Source: an uncultured Ruminococcus sp. (GTDB lineage Bacteria; Bacillota; Clostridia; Oscillospirales; Ruminococcaceae). Taken from it: a stretch of 5,638 bases of DNA. The stretch's first letter is position 1. Every line of letters starts with the position of its first letter. Below the pieces are notes generated by a model. It worked only from the letters and a program-made list of their open reading frames with translations, was not told the origin of the DNA and did no database searches. This document shows positions 1 through 5,638 of the stretch, piece after piece. The stretch covers positions 1 to 5,638 of the forward strand of contig ONNL01000145.1 in NCBI GenBank assembly GCA_900319195.1. The letters are read 5' to 3'. The translations under genes and the position numbers were made by a program.

Positions 1-73
1 AGCTATGCACTGTATCTGTGTCGTCAAACTGCCTTACCGGGCGAAAGTCCGCCTGCGACAGTTTTCCTAACAT
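1..73 (-). CDS. Possible N-terminal fragment of a divergent gene, unidentified
   Basis: On the minus strand an ATG at 73-71 opens a frame that runs without a stop to the window edge, giving 24 codons that begin MLGKLSQADFRPVRQF. An AGGTG ribosome-binding-like sequence (bases 84-80) lies six bases before the ATG, which is the main reason to prefer this frame. The gene would be divergent from the SDR gene, with about 79 bases between the two starts. The fragment is too short to assign to a family. The plus strand also has an open frame ending at 90, but its residue composition looks less protein-like. Existence is moderately to weakly supported and function is unknown. Confidence 0.35.
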   Translation of the reverse strand, partial: MLGKLSQADFRPVRQFDDTDTVHS

Positions 74-152
74 CTACAGCACCTATCTGATTATTCCTTA
101 ACCAAACAGGTTTTTAAAGGCACCCTATAATGAATATCTGGAGAGATGATAC
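74..152. promoter_or_regulatory. Short divergent intergenic region with promoter-like elements
   Basis: This gap separates the possible minus-strand gene from the SDR gene. On the plus strand a perfect TATAAT lies at 126-131, but no convincing -35 box sits 16-18 bases upstream (103-108 reads CAAACA). If used, transcription would start near 138 and leave a leader of only about 15 bases that still contains the ribosome binding site. On the minus strand, TTTAAA (118-113) and AATAAT (95-90) are 17 bases apart and resemble -35 and -10 boxes, but the implied start falls inside the ribosome binding site at 84-80, which is uncomfortably close. These are pattern matches only; no operator or riboswitch was recognised. 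Confidence 0.35.
140..145 (+). promoter_or_regulatory. Ribosome binding site of the SDR gene
   Basis: GGAGAG lies seven bases before the ATG at 153. It fixes this ATG as the start, and the resulting protein begins directly with the first beta strand of the Rossmann fold, as expected for the family. Confidence 0.75.
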
Positions 153-872
153 ATGAACAGAACAGCACTCATAACAGGCGGCACAGGCGGTATCGGGCAG
201 GCTCTATGCCGCGAATTTTCGGCAGAGGGATACCGTGTCATATTCAACTACGCACACTCAGACGAAAAGGCTCGGGAGCTCTCCCGTGAGACAGGCGCAG
301 AGGCGGCAAGATTTGACGTCGGGGACGCGGCGGCTGTGAAGTCGGCAGTTGAGCAGATACTTACGGACTACGGTCACATCGACCTGCTCATAAACAACGC
401 AGGCATTTCCGAGATAGACCTCTTTACCCATATCCCGCAGGAGAAGTCCGCGGCGATTATGCAGACAAATCTCATAGGAGCAATGAACTGCGCCCGTGCC
501 GTACTGCCGTCCATGATAAGCAGAAAATCGGGAAATATCATCAACGTCTCGTCCATGTGGGGACAGTGCGGAGCCTCCTGCGAGGTCGATTACTCCGCTT
601 CAAAGGCAGGCATTATCGGCTTCACAAAGGCACTTGCAAAGGAGGTCGCACCCTCCGCGGTAAGAGTCAACTGCATAGCTCCCGGGTTCATCATGACCGA
701 TATGAACGCACGATTCACTCCCGAGGAGCTCGACGGTATACGTGAGGAAATTCCGCTCGGTATCTTCGGTCAGCCTCACCATGTAGCCGACTGTGCGGCA
801 TTTCTCGCGTCTGAAAAATCAGAATACATCACAGGACAGGTCATCGCTGTCAACGGGGGCATGGTGATATAA
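153..872 (+). CDS. SDR-family NAD(P)H-dependent reductase, FabG-like; candidate EF-P 5-aminopentanone reductase (YmfI-type)
   Basis: A complete 239-residue classical short-chain dehydrogenase/reductase, close to the usual size of FabG (about 245). Seen in the sequence: the glycine-rich cofactor loop TGGTGGIG at residues 8-15; an NYAHS stretch after the second beta strand (32-36), typical of NADPH-preferring relatives; NNAG at 81-84; and the catalytic tetrad Asn106, Ser134, Tyr147 and Lys151 (YSASK). PG at 177-178 and a C-terminal GQV-NGG ending complete the fold. It should be a soluble cytoplasmic enzyme reducing a carbonyl to an alcohol. The substrate cannot be read from the fold. Automatic annotation would probably say 3-oxoacyl-ACP reductase, but the SSMWGQCGASCEV segment (133-145) and TDMNA (182-186) recall Firmicutes YmfI proteins, which reduce the 5-aminopentanone on elongation factor P. 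No fatty-acid synthesis genes flank it, and it has its own ribosome binding site and terminator, so it is probably monocistronic. The SDR call is near certain; the YmfI assignment is from memory of family sequences and is moderate. Confidence 0.93.
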   Translation: MNRTALITGGTGGIGQALCREFSAEGYRVIFNYAHSDEKARELSRETGAEAARFDVGDAAAVKSAVEQILTDYGHIDLLINNAGISEIDLFTHIPQEKSAAIMQTNLIGAMNCARAVLPSMISRKSGNIINVSSMWGQCGASCEVDYSASKAGIIGFTKALAKEVAPSAVRVNCIAPGFIMTDMNARFTPEELDGIREEIPLGIFGQPHHVADCAAFLASEKSEYITGQVIAVNGGMVI

Positions 873-881
873 TGTGCAATT

Positions 882-917
882 TCGGGGAAGTCTCTGAGCA
901 GAGCCTTCCCCGATTTT
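882..917 (+). terminator. Rho-independent terminator of the SDR gene
   Basis: The stem pairs TCGGGGAAG (882-890) with CTTCCCCGA (905-913). It continues past one mismatch (T891/C904) into CTCT/AGAG, closed by a GAGC loop (896-899), and is followed by TTTT at 914-917. It begins nine bases after the SDR stop codon. The T-run is short but the stem is long and GC-rich, and there is no T-run on the other strand, so it acts on plus-strand transcripts. Confidence 0.8.
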
Positions 918-944
918 CTGTCTGAGCGTCAGCTTCAAAATGGC

Positions 945-977
945 AAAAAAAGAAAACCTTTCCTCAGAAAGGTTTTC
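945..977 (-). terminator. Rho-independent terminator of the hyp operon
   Basis: A perfect 11-bp inverted repeat, GAAAACCTTTC (952-962) and GAAAGGTTTTC (967-977), encloses a four-base loop. Read on the minus strand it is followed immediately by seven T residues (951-945). It begins 15 bases past the hypE stop and is a classic terminator for the minus-strand transcript. It lies back to back with the SDR terminator, so the two convergent units are insulated from each other. Confidence 0.9.
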
Positions 978-992
978 CCAGATAAATGTACA

Positions 993-1997
993 TCAGCAAA
1001 TACGCGGTAACAGCTCACCTGTTGGCTGAGGGAGAAGAGTCTGTGCACCGATAGCCGTAGTCATTACCACTCTGCCTGCATTCTCGGAAGTTACCTCTCC
1101 GATGACAGCGGCATTCTCCGAATTTTTGCACTTTCTGAGTGCCGCAACTATATCCTCCGCCTTTTCCTTGGGAGCGAATATGACAAGTCGTCCCTCACAC
1201 GCAAGGTAGAGCGGCTCAAGTCCGAGCATTCCGCAGACGCCCCTTACAGCGTCGTCAACGGGTATCTTCTCCTGGTCAAGACGAATGCCGACATTGCTCT
1301 GTCCTGCTATCTCATAGAGGACTGTACCTACTCCGCCGCGAGTTGCGTCGCGTATTACGTGGATATCGTCCGTAACGTCGTACATTGCCTTAACATTCGC
1401 CCATAGCGGAGCGCAGTCACTTGAAACGTCCGCGTCGATACCGTACTCGTCACGAGCGACAAGTATCGTACAGCCGTGACGACCTACATCTCCCGTAACT
1501 ATAACCGCGTCACCGGGCTTTGCAAAAGCTCCCGAGGTGTGAGCGCAGTCCATTATCCTGCCGATACCAGTAGTCGTAATGAATATCTTATCGACCTGTC
1601 CCTTGCCTGCGACCTTTGTATCGCCTGCCGCAATGACAACTCCTGCCTCCTTTGCGGTCTTTTCCATTGCCGCCGCTATCTCCTCGAGCTTATCCATCGG
1701 GAAGCCCTCCTCGATAACGAATGAACAGGTAAGATACTCGGGCTTTGCACCCATACATGAGAGGTCGTTGACAGTTCCGCAGATGCTCAGCTTGCCGATA
1801 TTTCCGCCGTTGAACTCAAACGGTGATACGATGAAGCCGTCAGTCGTGAACGCTATCCTGCCCTTTTCCACCTCAAGCACTGCCGCGTCGTCAGCAGTGA
1901 GGTCGGGGTTTGCAAAATGTGCCTTGAAAACTCTGTCTATAAGCTCCGATGTCTGCTTTCCGCCTGCACCATGAGCAAGTGTAACTACATTATCCAT
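993..1997 (-). CDS. hypE: Carbamoyl dehydratase HypE, [NiFe]-hydrogenase maturation
   Basis: HypE (334 residues, normal length) accepts a carbamoyl group from HypF on its C-terminal cysteine and dehydrates it with ATP to a thiocyanate, donating CN to the iron held by HypC-HypD. The protein ends in the diagnostic PRIC, with Cys334 as the modified residue, so it is complete at the functional end. It has the PurM/AIRS-type ATP-binding fold: HGAGG at 9-13, the acidic pair Asp36-Asp37, TTDG at 51-54, GTVND at 74-78, GDTKV at 125-129, DATRGG at 217-222 and CEGR at 267-270. The N-terminal half is the AIRS domain and the part from about residue 160 is AIRS_C. The start follows the hypD TAA with no gap (TAAATG) and has its own AGGAGA site inside the end of hypD. 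It is the last gene of the operon. Cytoplasmic; identity is very secure. Confidence 0.97.
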   Translation of the reverse strand: MDNVVTLAHGAGGKQTSELIDRVFKAHFANPDLTADDAAVLEVEKGRIAFTTDGFIVSPFEFNGGNIGKLSICGTVNDLSCMGAKPEYLTCSFVIEEGFPMDKLEEIAAAMEKTAKEAGVVIAAGDTKVAGKGQVDKIFITTTGIGRIMDCAHTSGAFAKPGDAVIVTGDVGRHGCTILVARDEYGIDADVSSDCAPLWANVKAMYDVTDDIHVIRDATRGGVGTVLYEIAGQSNVGIRLDQEKIPVDDAVRGVCGMLGLEPLYLACEGRLVIFAPKEKAEDIVAALRKCKNSENAAVIGEVTSENAGRVVMTTAIGAQTLLPQPTGELLPRIC

Positions 1998-3065
1998 TTA
2001 ATTATCTCCTTTTATGATATTTCCGCCGCCGTACTGATAATAGGCGGAGCACGCTCCCTCATTCGATACCATGCACGCTCCTACGGGGTGCTCAGGTGTG
2101 CAGACCTTGCCGAAGACCTTGCAGTCCGAGGGTTTGCACTTGCCTTGGAGCACCTCCCCGCAGCGGCAGGCAGGATTTGCCCTTCCCGTAACCGCAGGCA
2201 GTGCGAACTTCTTTCTCGCGTCAAAATCTGCGTACTCCTCGCGGAGTGCCATTCCCGACATTTTGATGACCCCGAGACCTCTCCACTCGCTGTCGCAGGG
2301 AGTCATGACCTCTGCCATGAGCTTCTGTGCAGGGATATTTCCCTCAGCCTTTACGACTCTCGGGTAGCAGTTTTCAAAGAACGGCTCGCCCGTTTTTGAC
2401 TTCTCAATGGTGACAGCAAGTGCCGTCATGAGCTCGTTTGCCGTAAAGCCTGCAACAACTCCCGAAACTCCGAGCTCCTTCATCTCCTCGCAAATCGCCG
2501 TGCCCGTTATCGCGTTTACGTGTCCCGGGTAGAGAAAAGCGTCAGCACTTCCCATGAGTGCACGGTATGCGTTGGGCATGGTCTTGTTTGCCGTGAGTAT
2601 CGAGAAATTACTGAGCCCAAGCTTCTTCGCTCTTTTGACCGCAAGACACGCGGACGGAGTTGTCGTTTCAAAGCCTACCGCAAGGAAAACCACCTGCTTG
2701 TCCCTTTCCTGCGAAGCTATATCCACAGCGTCGAGCGGCGAATAAACGGGTCTTATGTCTGCTCCCTTGCTCCTTGCACCTGCAAGGCTCATTTCCGTAC
2801 CGGGAACTCTTATGAGGTCCCCGAAGGTGCAGACTACCGCTCCCTTTTCAAGTGCGAGCATTACCGCCTCGTCGATGTATCCGACGGGAGTAACGCAAAC
2901 GGGACATCCGGGTCCCGAGATAAGCTCAACGTCCTCGGGCAGCAGCGAGCGTATACCGAGCCTGAATATCTCATGTGTATGAGTGCCGCAGACCTCCATG
3001 ATACGCAGATGCCGTCCGCTGTAGCCCGTTATTATCTCACGGGCATTTTCAATTATTTCCGTCAT
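1998..3065 (-). CDS. hypD: [NiFe]-hydrogenase Fe-CN-CO assembly scaffold HypD
   Basis: HypD (355 residues, close to the usual 360-380) is the iron-sulfur scaffold that, with HypC, carries the Fe(CN)2(CO) unit during assembly. Visible signatures are MEVCGTHTH at 23-31 (Cys26), GPGCPVCVTP at 51-60 (a Cys54-x-x-Cys57 thiol pair), FGDLIRVPG at 81-89, GFETTTP at 131-137 and GHVNAITG at 181-188. A cysteine-rich C-terminal domain (Cys300, 302, 310, 315, 322, 331, 339) supplies the [4Fe-4S] ligands; the FGKVCTPEHPVGACMVSNEG segment there is highly typical. The stretch GFTANEL at 206-212 differs from the GFEPLD form I expect, though variation may be normal in Firmicutes. Its ATG overlaps the hypC stop by four bases (ATGA), indicating translational coupling with its obligate partner. 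All key cysteines are present. Confidence 0.97.
   Translation of the reverse strand: MTEIIENAREIITGYSGRHLRIMEVCGTHTHEIFRLGIRSLLPEDVELISGPGCPVCVTPVGYIDEAVMLALEKGAVVCTFGDLIRVPGTEMSLAGARSKGADIRPVYSPLDAVDIASQERDKQVVFLAVGFETTTPSACLAVKRAKKLGLSNFSILTANKTMPNAYRALMGSADAFLYPGHVNAITGTAICEEMKELGVSGVVAGFTANELMTALAVTIEKSKTGEPFFENCYPRVVKAEGNIPAQKLMAEVMTPCDSEWRGLGVIKMSGMALREEYADFDARKKFALPAVTGRANPACRCGEVLQGKCKPSDCKVFGKVCTPEHPVGACMVSNEGACSAYYQYGGGNIIKGDN
2005..2010 (-). promoter_or_regulatory. Ribosome binding site of hypE
   Basis: AGGAGA on the minus strand lies seven bases before the hypE ATG, within the last codons of hypD. With zero spacing between the hypD stop and the hypE start, it permits both coupled and independent initiation. 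Confidence 0.75.
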
Positions 3066-3268
3066 ATCCCCTTCATTACCTCCGCCGCTTCGTTTTCATC
3101 ATCGTCTGTTATCTTCGCAATGGCAACTCCTGCGTGTACCATTACATAATCGCCTGGTTCAAGGTCGTCGATGAGGTCGGCAGAGACATTTCTCTTTGCT
3201 CCGCCTGCCTCTATGACAGCTGTTCCCTCTTCAACACTTACTACCTTTGCGGATAATCCTACGCACAT
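3062..3268 (-). CDS. hypC: HypC/HybG/HupF-family hydrogenase maturation chaperone
   Basis: HypC (68 residues, slightly short for a family of about 70-95) is a small beta-barrel chaperone that binds HypD, shares the Fe(CN)2(CO) unit with it and delivers it to the precursor of the hydrogenase large subunit. The essential N-terminal cysteine is Cys2 (MCVGLSAKVV), exposed once Met1 is removed. The GDYVMVHAGVAIAKI segment (39-53) carries the conserved His45. Most family members have proline at position 6 (MC-x-x-x-P); here it is Ser6. The tail after residue 54 is acidic (DDDENE) and short. The start is fixed by the strong GGAGGT six bases upstream and by the Cys2 requirement. It lies 19 bases after hypF and overlaps hypD by four bases. 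Confidence 0.95.
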   Translation of the reverse strand: MCVGLSAKVVSVEEGTAVIEAGGAKRNVSADLIDDLEPGDYVMVHAGVAIAKITDDDENEAAEVMKGI

Positions 3269-3274
3269 ATTATT

Positions 3275-3280
3275 ACCTCC
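3275..3280 (-). promoter_or_regulatory. Strong ribosome binding site of hypC
   Basis: GGAGGT on the minus strand lies six bases before the hypC ATG, in the 19-base gap after hypF. It is the best ribosome binding site in the operon, which fits a small chaperone needed in larger amounts than the large HypF enzyme; that link is inference. Confidence 0.8.
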
Positions 3281-3287
3281 TGGATCA

Positions 3288-5567
3288 TTATCTGTTTATA
3301 TTATGAAGTCCCCATGCCGCCTGTCCGAGAGCTATGCCCCCGTCATTTGTCGGTATAAGGCTGTGAATGAGCACTTTCAATCCGCGGCGCTCAAGCCGCT
3401 TTTTTGTCATGTCGAGCAGAAGCGTATTCTGGAAAACTCCTCCGCTCAGAGCACACGTCACGATGCCGCTGCGCTGCGATAATTCGGCACACGCCTCCTC
3501 TATCATGTCGGCAAGCACCGCATGGAAGCTGTACGCGAGCCTGCCCCTGTCTGCTCCCTCGGCAAAGCTCTCGGCAATTGAACGCGCAAGCCTGTCGGTG
3601 CGAAGCCTTATCATGCCGTCGTCAAACAGCATATCCGTCATTTTTTCATACTCGGAGCTGTGCTCGGCATACCGCTGTGCCTCGAACATCAGCGCCACTG
3701 AAGCCTCGCCCTCGAAGGTCGAGCTGCGCCTTATCCCGAGTATCGCAGAAACCGCGTCAAACAGCCTTCCTGCGCTCGTCGAGCCTATGCTGTTGACCCT
3801 GTGCTCCGCCATTGCCGCGAGCATTTTGTACTCCTTCCCGGAGCATATCCCGAGCCTGCCGCAAAGCTCATCTCCGCCGCTGCCCGAGTCCCTGAGTATC
3901 GACGCGGCTATCCTCCAGCCCTCCCTTGAGGAGAGGTCGCCGCCCGACTGTATGAACGGCATTACACTCGCATGGCGCTCAAAGCCGCTGTAATCAGCAA
4001 GCAGTATCTCGCCGCCCCATATCGTGCCGTCGGTGCCGTAGCCCGTGCCGTCAAAGGAAACGCCGATAACTCGGTCACTGTGATCGTTTTCAGCCATGCA
4101 CGACAGAATGTGTGCATAGTGGTGCTGTATCTTCTTCACAGGCAGTCCGAGCTCCTCAGCGACCGCCGTTGTATTGTACTTCGGGTGCATATCGCAGACC
4201 ACAAGCTCGGGCGACGCTTCAAGCAGAGTCTCCATTCGCACGATAGATTCGCGCAGAGCATTGACCGTTCGTATATCAGCCATGTCCCCGACATACGACG
4301 ACGGATAGGCAAGGCTGTCACGGGCAATGCAGAAGGTATTTTTCAGCTCGCCGCCGACCGCAAGGACAGTCCCCTTCATTTCGCCCGAAAGCATTACAGG
4401 CAGCGGAGCATACCCCCTTGAACGTCTTATCATATACGGCTTGTCGTCGTAGAAGTCCATTACCGAGTCGTCGGAGCGTATGCGTATCTTTCTGTCATGC
4501 GAGAGGATAAGGTCACAGAATCCCGATATTTCGGCAACTGCGTCCTCGTCGCTCCTGCATATCGGCGCCCCCGAGACATTGCCGCTCGTCATAACAAGGC
4601 AATCGGGCACTTCAATGCCGTCGTCGTAGTCGAAAAGCAGCATCTGCACAGGCGCATACGGCAGCATTACTCCGACATTCACGTTATCGGGAGCGACCGC
4701 TTCGCACAGCCGTCCGCCGTCCCTCTTTTTCAGCAGGAGTATCGGCTTCTGATGTCCGCAGATCATCTTCTTCTGCTCGGGACTGAATGTGCATTCACGG
4801 CTGACGGTCTCAATATCCCTCATCATCACCGCAAACGGCTTCATTGGGCGATTTTTGAGCATTCTAAGCCTGTTCACCACACTCTCGTCGGTAGCGTCGC
4901 AGCACAGGTGGAATCCGCCTATGCCCTTGACCGCAATGACCTTTCCCTCCGAGATCGCCCTCCGTGCAGCTGTTATCGCCTCACGTCCGCGAAGCTCGGT
5001 GCCTATCACATAGACCTCGGGACCGCATTCGTTGCAGCACACAGGCTGTGCGTCATAGCGGCGCGTCTCAGCGTGGGTGTACTCGTACTCACACTTCGGA
5101 CACATCGGGAATTCTCCCATACTTGTGCGCTCGCGGTCATACGGCATGGAATCAAGTATCGTGAGCCGCGGACCGCAGTTTGTGCAGTTGATGAACGGGT
5201 GCAGATAGCGGCGGTCGTTTTTTTCGAACAGCTCCCGTCGGCACTCGTCACAGGTGGCAATGTCGGGAGAAACGAAGATGTCGCCGTATTCCTTTTCGCT
5301 CTCGATTATCTGAAAATCGGCAAACTCGGGCTCGTCAGCATGGCTGCGTATCGTCTCAAGAATGACCGACCTCACGGGCGGCTTTTCCCTGAGCGCAGTC
5401 AGCAGTCCACCAAGAGCCTCGTCACTGCACTGCGCGTGTATCTCGACATATGAGCCTTTATTGGCAACAGTGCCGCGGATACCGAGCTCGCAGCAGGTGC
5501 GGCTGACAAACGGTCGGAAGCCGACTCCCTGCACGATGCCATAAACTCTTATAATTTCCGTTTTCAT
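3288..5567 (-). CDS. hypF: Carbamoyltransferase HypF, [NiFe]-hydrogenase maturation
   Basis: HypF (759 residues, matching the roughly 750 of E. coli HypF) hydrolyses carbamoyl phosphate, makes carbamoyl-adenylate with ATP and transfers the carbamoyl group to the C-terminal cysteine of HypE. All modules are present in order. The acylphosphatase domain (1 to about 90) has GIVQGVGFRPFV (10-21), catalytic Arg18 and Asn36. Two zinc-finger motifs follow: Cys106/109 with Cys128/131, and Cys156/159 with Cys178/181. The YrdC-like nucleotide-binding domain (about 195-385) has KNRPMKPFAVM (238-248) and SGN (328-330). The Kae1-like C-terminal domain has the metal-binding HHYAH (482-486), GVSFDGTGYGTDG (502-514), GGVFQN (709-714) and NDGG (741-744). 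No frameshift or missing catalytic residue was found. The ATG overlaps the stop of the upstream gene by four bases and has only a weak GGTGA-like site, so initiation is probably coupled. It is the first of the four hyp genes seen here. Confidence 0.97.
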   Translation of the reverse strand: MKTEIIRVYGIVQGVGFRPFVSRTCCELGIRGTVANKGSYVEIHAQCSDEALGGLLTALREKPPVRSVILETIRSHADEPEFADFQIIESEKEYGDIFVSPDIATCDECRRELFEKNDRRYLHPFINCTNCGPRLTILDSMPYDRERTSMGEFPMCPKCEYEYTHAETRRYDAQPVCCNECGPEVYVIGTELRGREAITAARRAISEGKVIAVKGIGGFHLCCDATDESVVNRLRMLKNRPMKPFAVMMRDIETVSRECTFSPEQKKMICGHQKPILLLKKRDGGRLCEAVAPDNVNVGVMLPYAPVQMLLFDYDDGIEVPDCLVMTSGNVSGAPICRSDEDAVAEISGFCDLILSHDRKIRIRSDDSVMDFYDDKPYMIRRSRGYAPLPVMLSGEMKGTVLAVGGELKNTFCIARDSLAYPSSYVGDMADIRTVNALRESIVRMETLLEASPELVVCDMHPKYNTTAVAEELGLPVKKIQHHYAHILSCMAENDHSDRVIGVSFDGTGYGTDGTIWGGEILLADYSGFERHASVMPFIQSGGDLSSREGWRIAASILRDSGSGGDELCGRLGICSGKEYKMLAAMAEHRVNSIGSTSAGRLFDAVSAILGIRRSSTFEGEASVALMFEAQRYAEHSSEYEKMTDMLFDDGMIRLRTDRLARSIAESFAEGADRGRLAYSFHAVLADMIEEACAELSQRSGIVTCALSGGVFQNTLLLDMTKKRLERRGLKVLIHSLIPTNDGGIALGQAAWGLHNINR

Positions 5568-5638
5568 GGCGCTTCACCGCTCTCCCAGAGCTGTCCCGAA
5601 ACGGCAAAGTGCGGAAGCTCAATGAGCTCACCGCCGAA
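5564..5638 (-). CDS. C-terminal tail of an unidentified gene upstream of hypF (partial)
   Basis: On the minus strand an open frame enters from the window edge, reads 24 codons (beginning FGGELIELPHFAV and ending LWESGEAP) and stops at a TGA overlapping the hypF ATG in the classic ATGA arrangement. The overlap strongly suggests a co-transcribed gene in the same operon. The tail does not resemble the C-termini I know for HypA (zinc-finger protein ending in a beta strand) or HypB (GTPase ending in a KTGEG-type segment), so neither is claimed. A maturation protease, hydrogenase subunit or unrelated protein is possible. That it is coding is fairly likely; its identity is unknown. Confidence 0.6.
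   Translation of the reverse strand, partial: FGGELIELPHFAVSGQLWESGEAP

Noticed and set aside
38..51. CGGGC-GAAA-GTCCG hairpin with a GNRA tetraloop, considered as part of a structured RNA or riboswitch
   Set aside because: The stem is only five pairs including one G-U, the surroundings match no riboswitch or RNA family I know, and the segment is equally explained as the first codons of a minus-strand gene.
1..90. Plus-strand open frame ending at a TGA at 88-90, considered as the C-terminus of an upstream gene
   Set aside because: The translation has an unconvincing composition, while the opposite strand offers an ATG with a well-spaced ribosome binding site over the same bases; not excluded without upstream sequence.
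1579..2399. Overlapping plus-strand open frames opposite hypE and hypD
   Set aside because: Mutually overlapping shadows of two well-identified genes, with no recognisable protein motif.
2520..3149. Open frame of 209 codons on the plus strand opposite hypD and hypC
   Set aside because: It covers the antisense of conserved HypD and HypC sequence, has no plausible domain and no distinct transcription context.
4497..5453. Long open frame of 318 codons on the plus strand antisense to hypF
   Set aside because: It lies wholly opposite a clear, full-length HypF with every catalytic motif; I recognise no domain in its translation, and long antisense frames are common opposite genes with GC-biased third positions.
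1..5638. CRISPR arrays, insertion sequences, attachment sites, tRNA or rRNA genes
   Set aside because: No direct repeat arrays, transposase-like proteins, terminal inverted repeats or RNA gene signatures were seen; the window is almost filled by five well-identified genes.

Overview
The window carries the 3' four-gene core of a [NiFe]-hydrogenase maturation operon on the minus strand: hypF, hypC, hypD, hypE, in transcription order. It faces a single plus-strand short-chain dehydrogenase/reductase (SDR) gene. Strong GGAGG-type ribosome binding sites, intrinsic terminators with T-runs, tight gene packing, moderate GC and the protein character of the SDR and Hyp proteins suggest an anaerobic Clostridia-type Firmicute, perhaps Ruminococcus-like (Oscillospiraceae). 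That placement is inference; no rRNA or other phylogenetic marker is present.

Layout. Positions 1-73 hold what may be the first 24 codons of a divergent minus-strand gene cut by the window edge (weakly supported). Positions 74-152 are a short divergent intergenic region with a perfect TATAAT box and a good ribosome binding site for the SDR gene (153-872). Positions 873-992 are a convergent intergenic region with two separate intrinsic terminators, one for each transcript. From 993 to 5567, on the minus strand, come hypE, hypD, hypC and hypF in map order. The last 75 bases hold the C-terminal tail of an unidentified gene whose stop overlaps the hypF start by four bases.

How the genes work together. 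HypF uses carbamoyl phosphate and ATP to carbamoylate the C-terminal cysteine of HypE. HypE dehydrates this to a thiocyanate, the source of the two cyanide ligands. The HypC-HypD complex holds the iron while the Fe(CN)2(CO) unit is built, and HypC then delivers it to the hydrogenase large subunit. All four proteins look intact, with their signature catalytic and metal-binding residues. The nickel-inserting proteins HypA and HypB, the maturation protease and the hydrogenase itself are not in the window and should lie upstream of hypF (beyond 5638) or elsewhere.

The SDR gene appears to be its own transcription unit. By motif it is FabG-like, but some of its sequence resembles the YmfI-type reductases that modify elongation factor P, so a default fabG label may be wrong. 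I see no undescribed system, mobile element, CRISPR array, tRNA or rRNA here.
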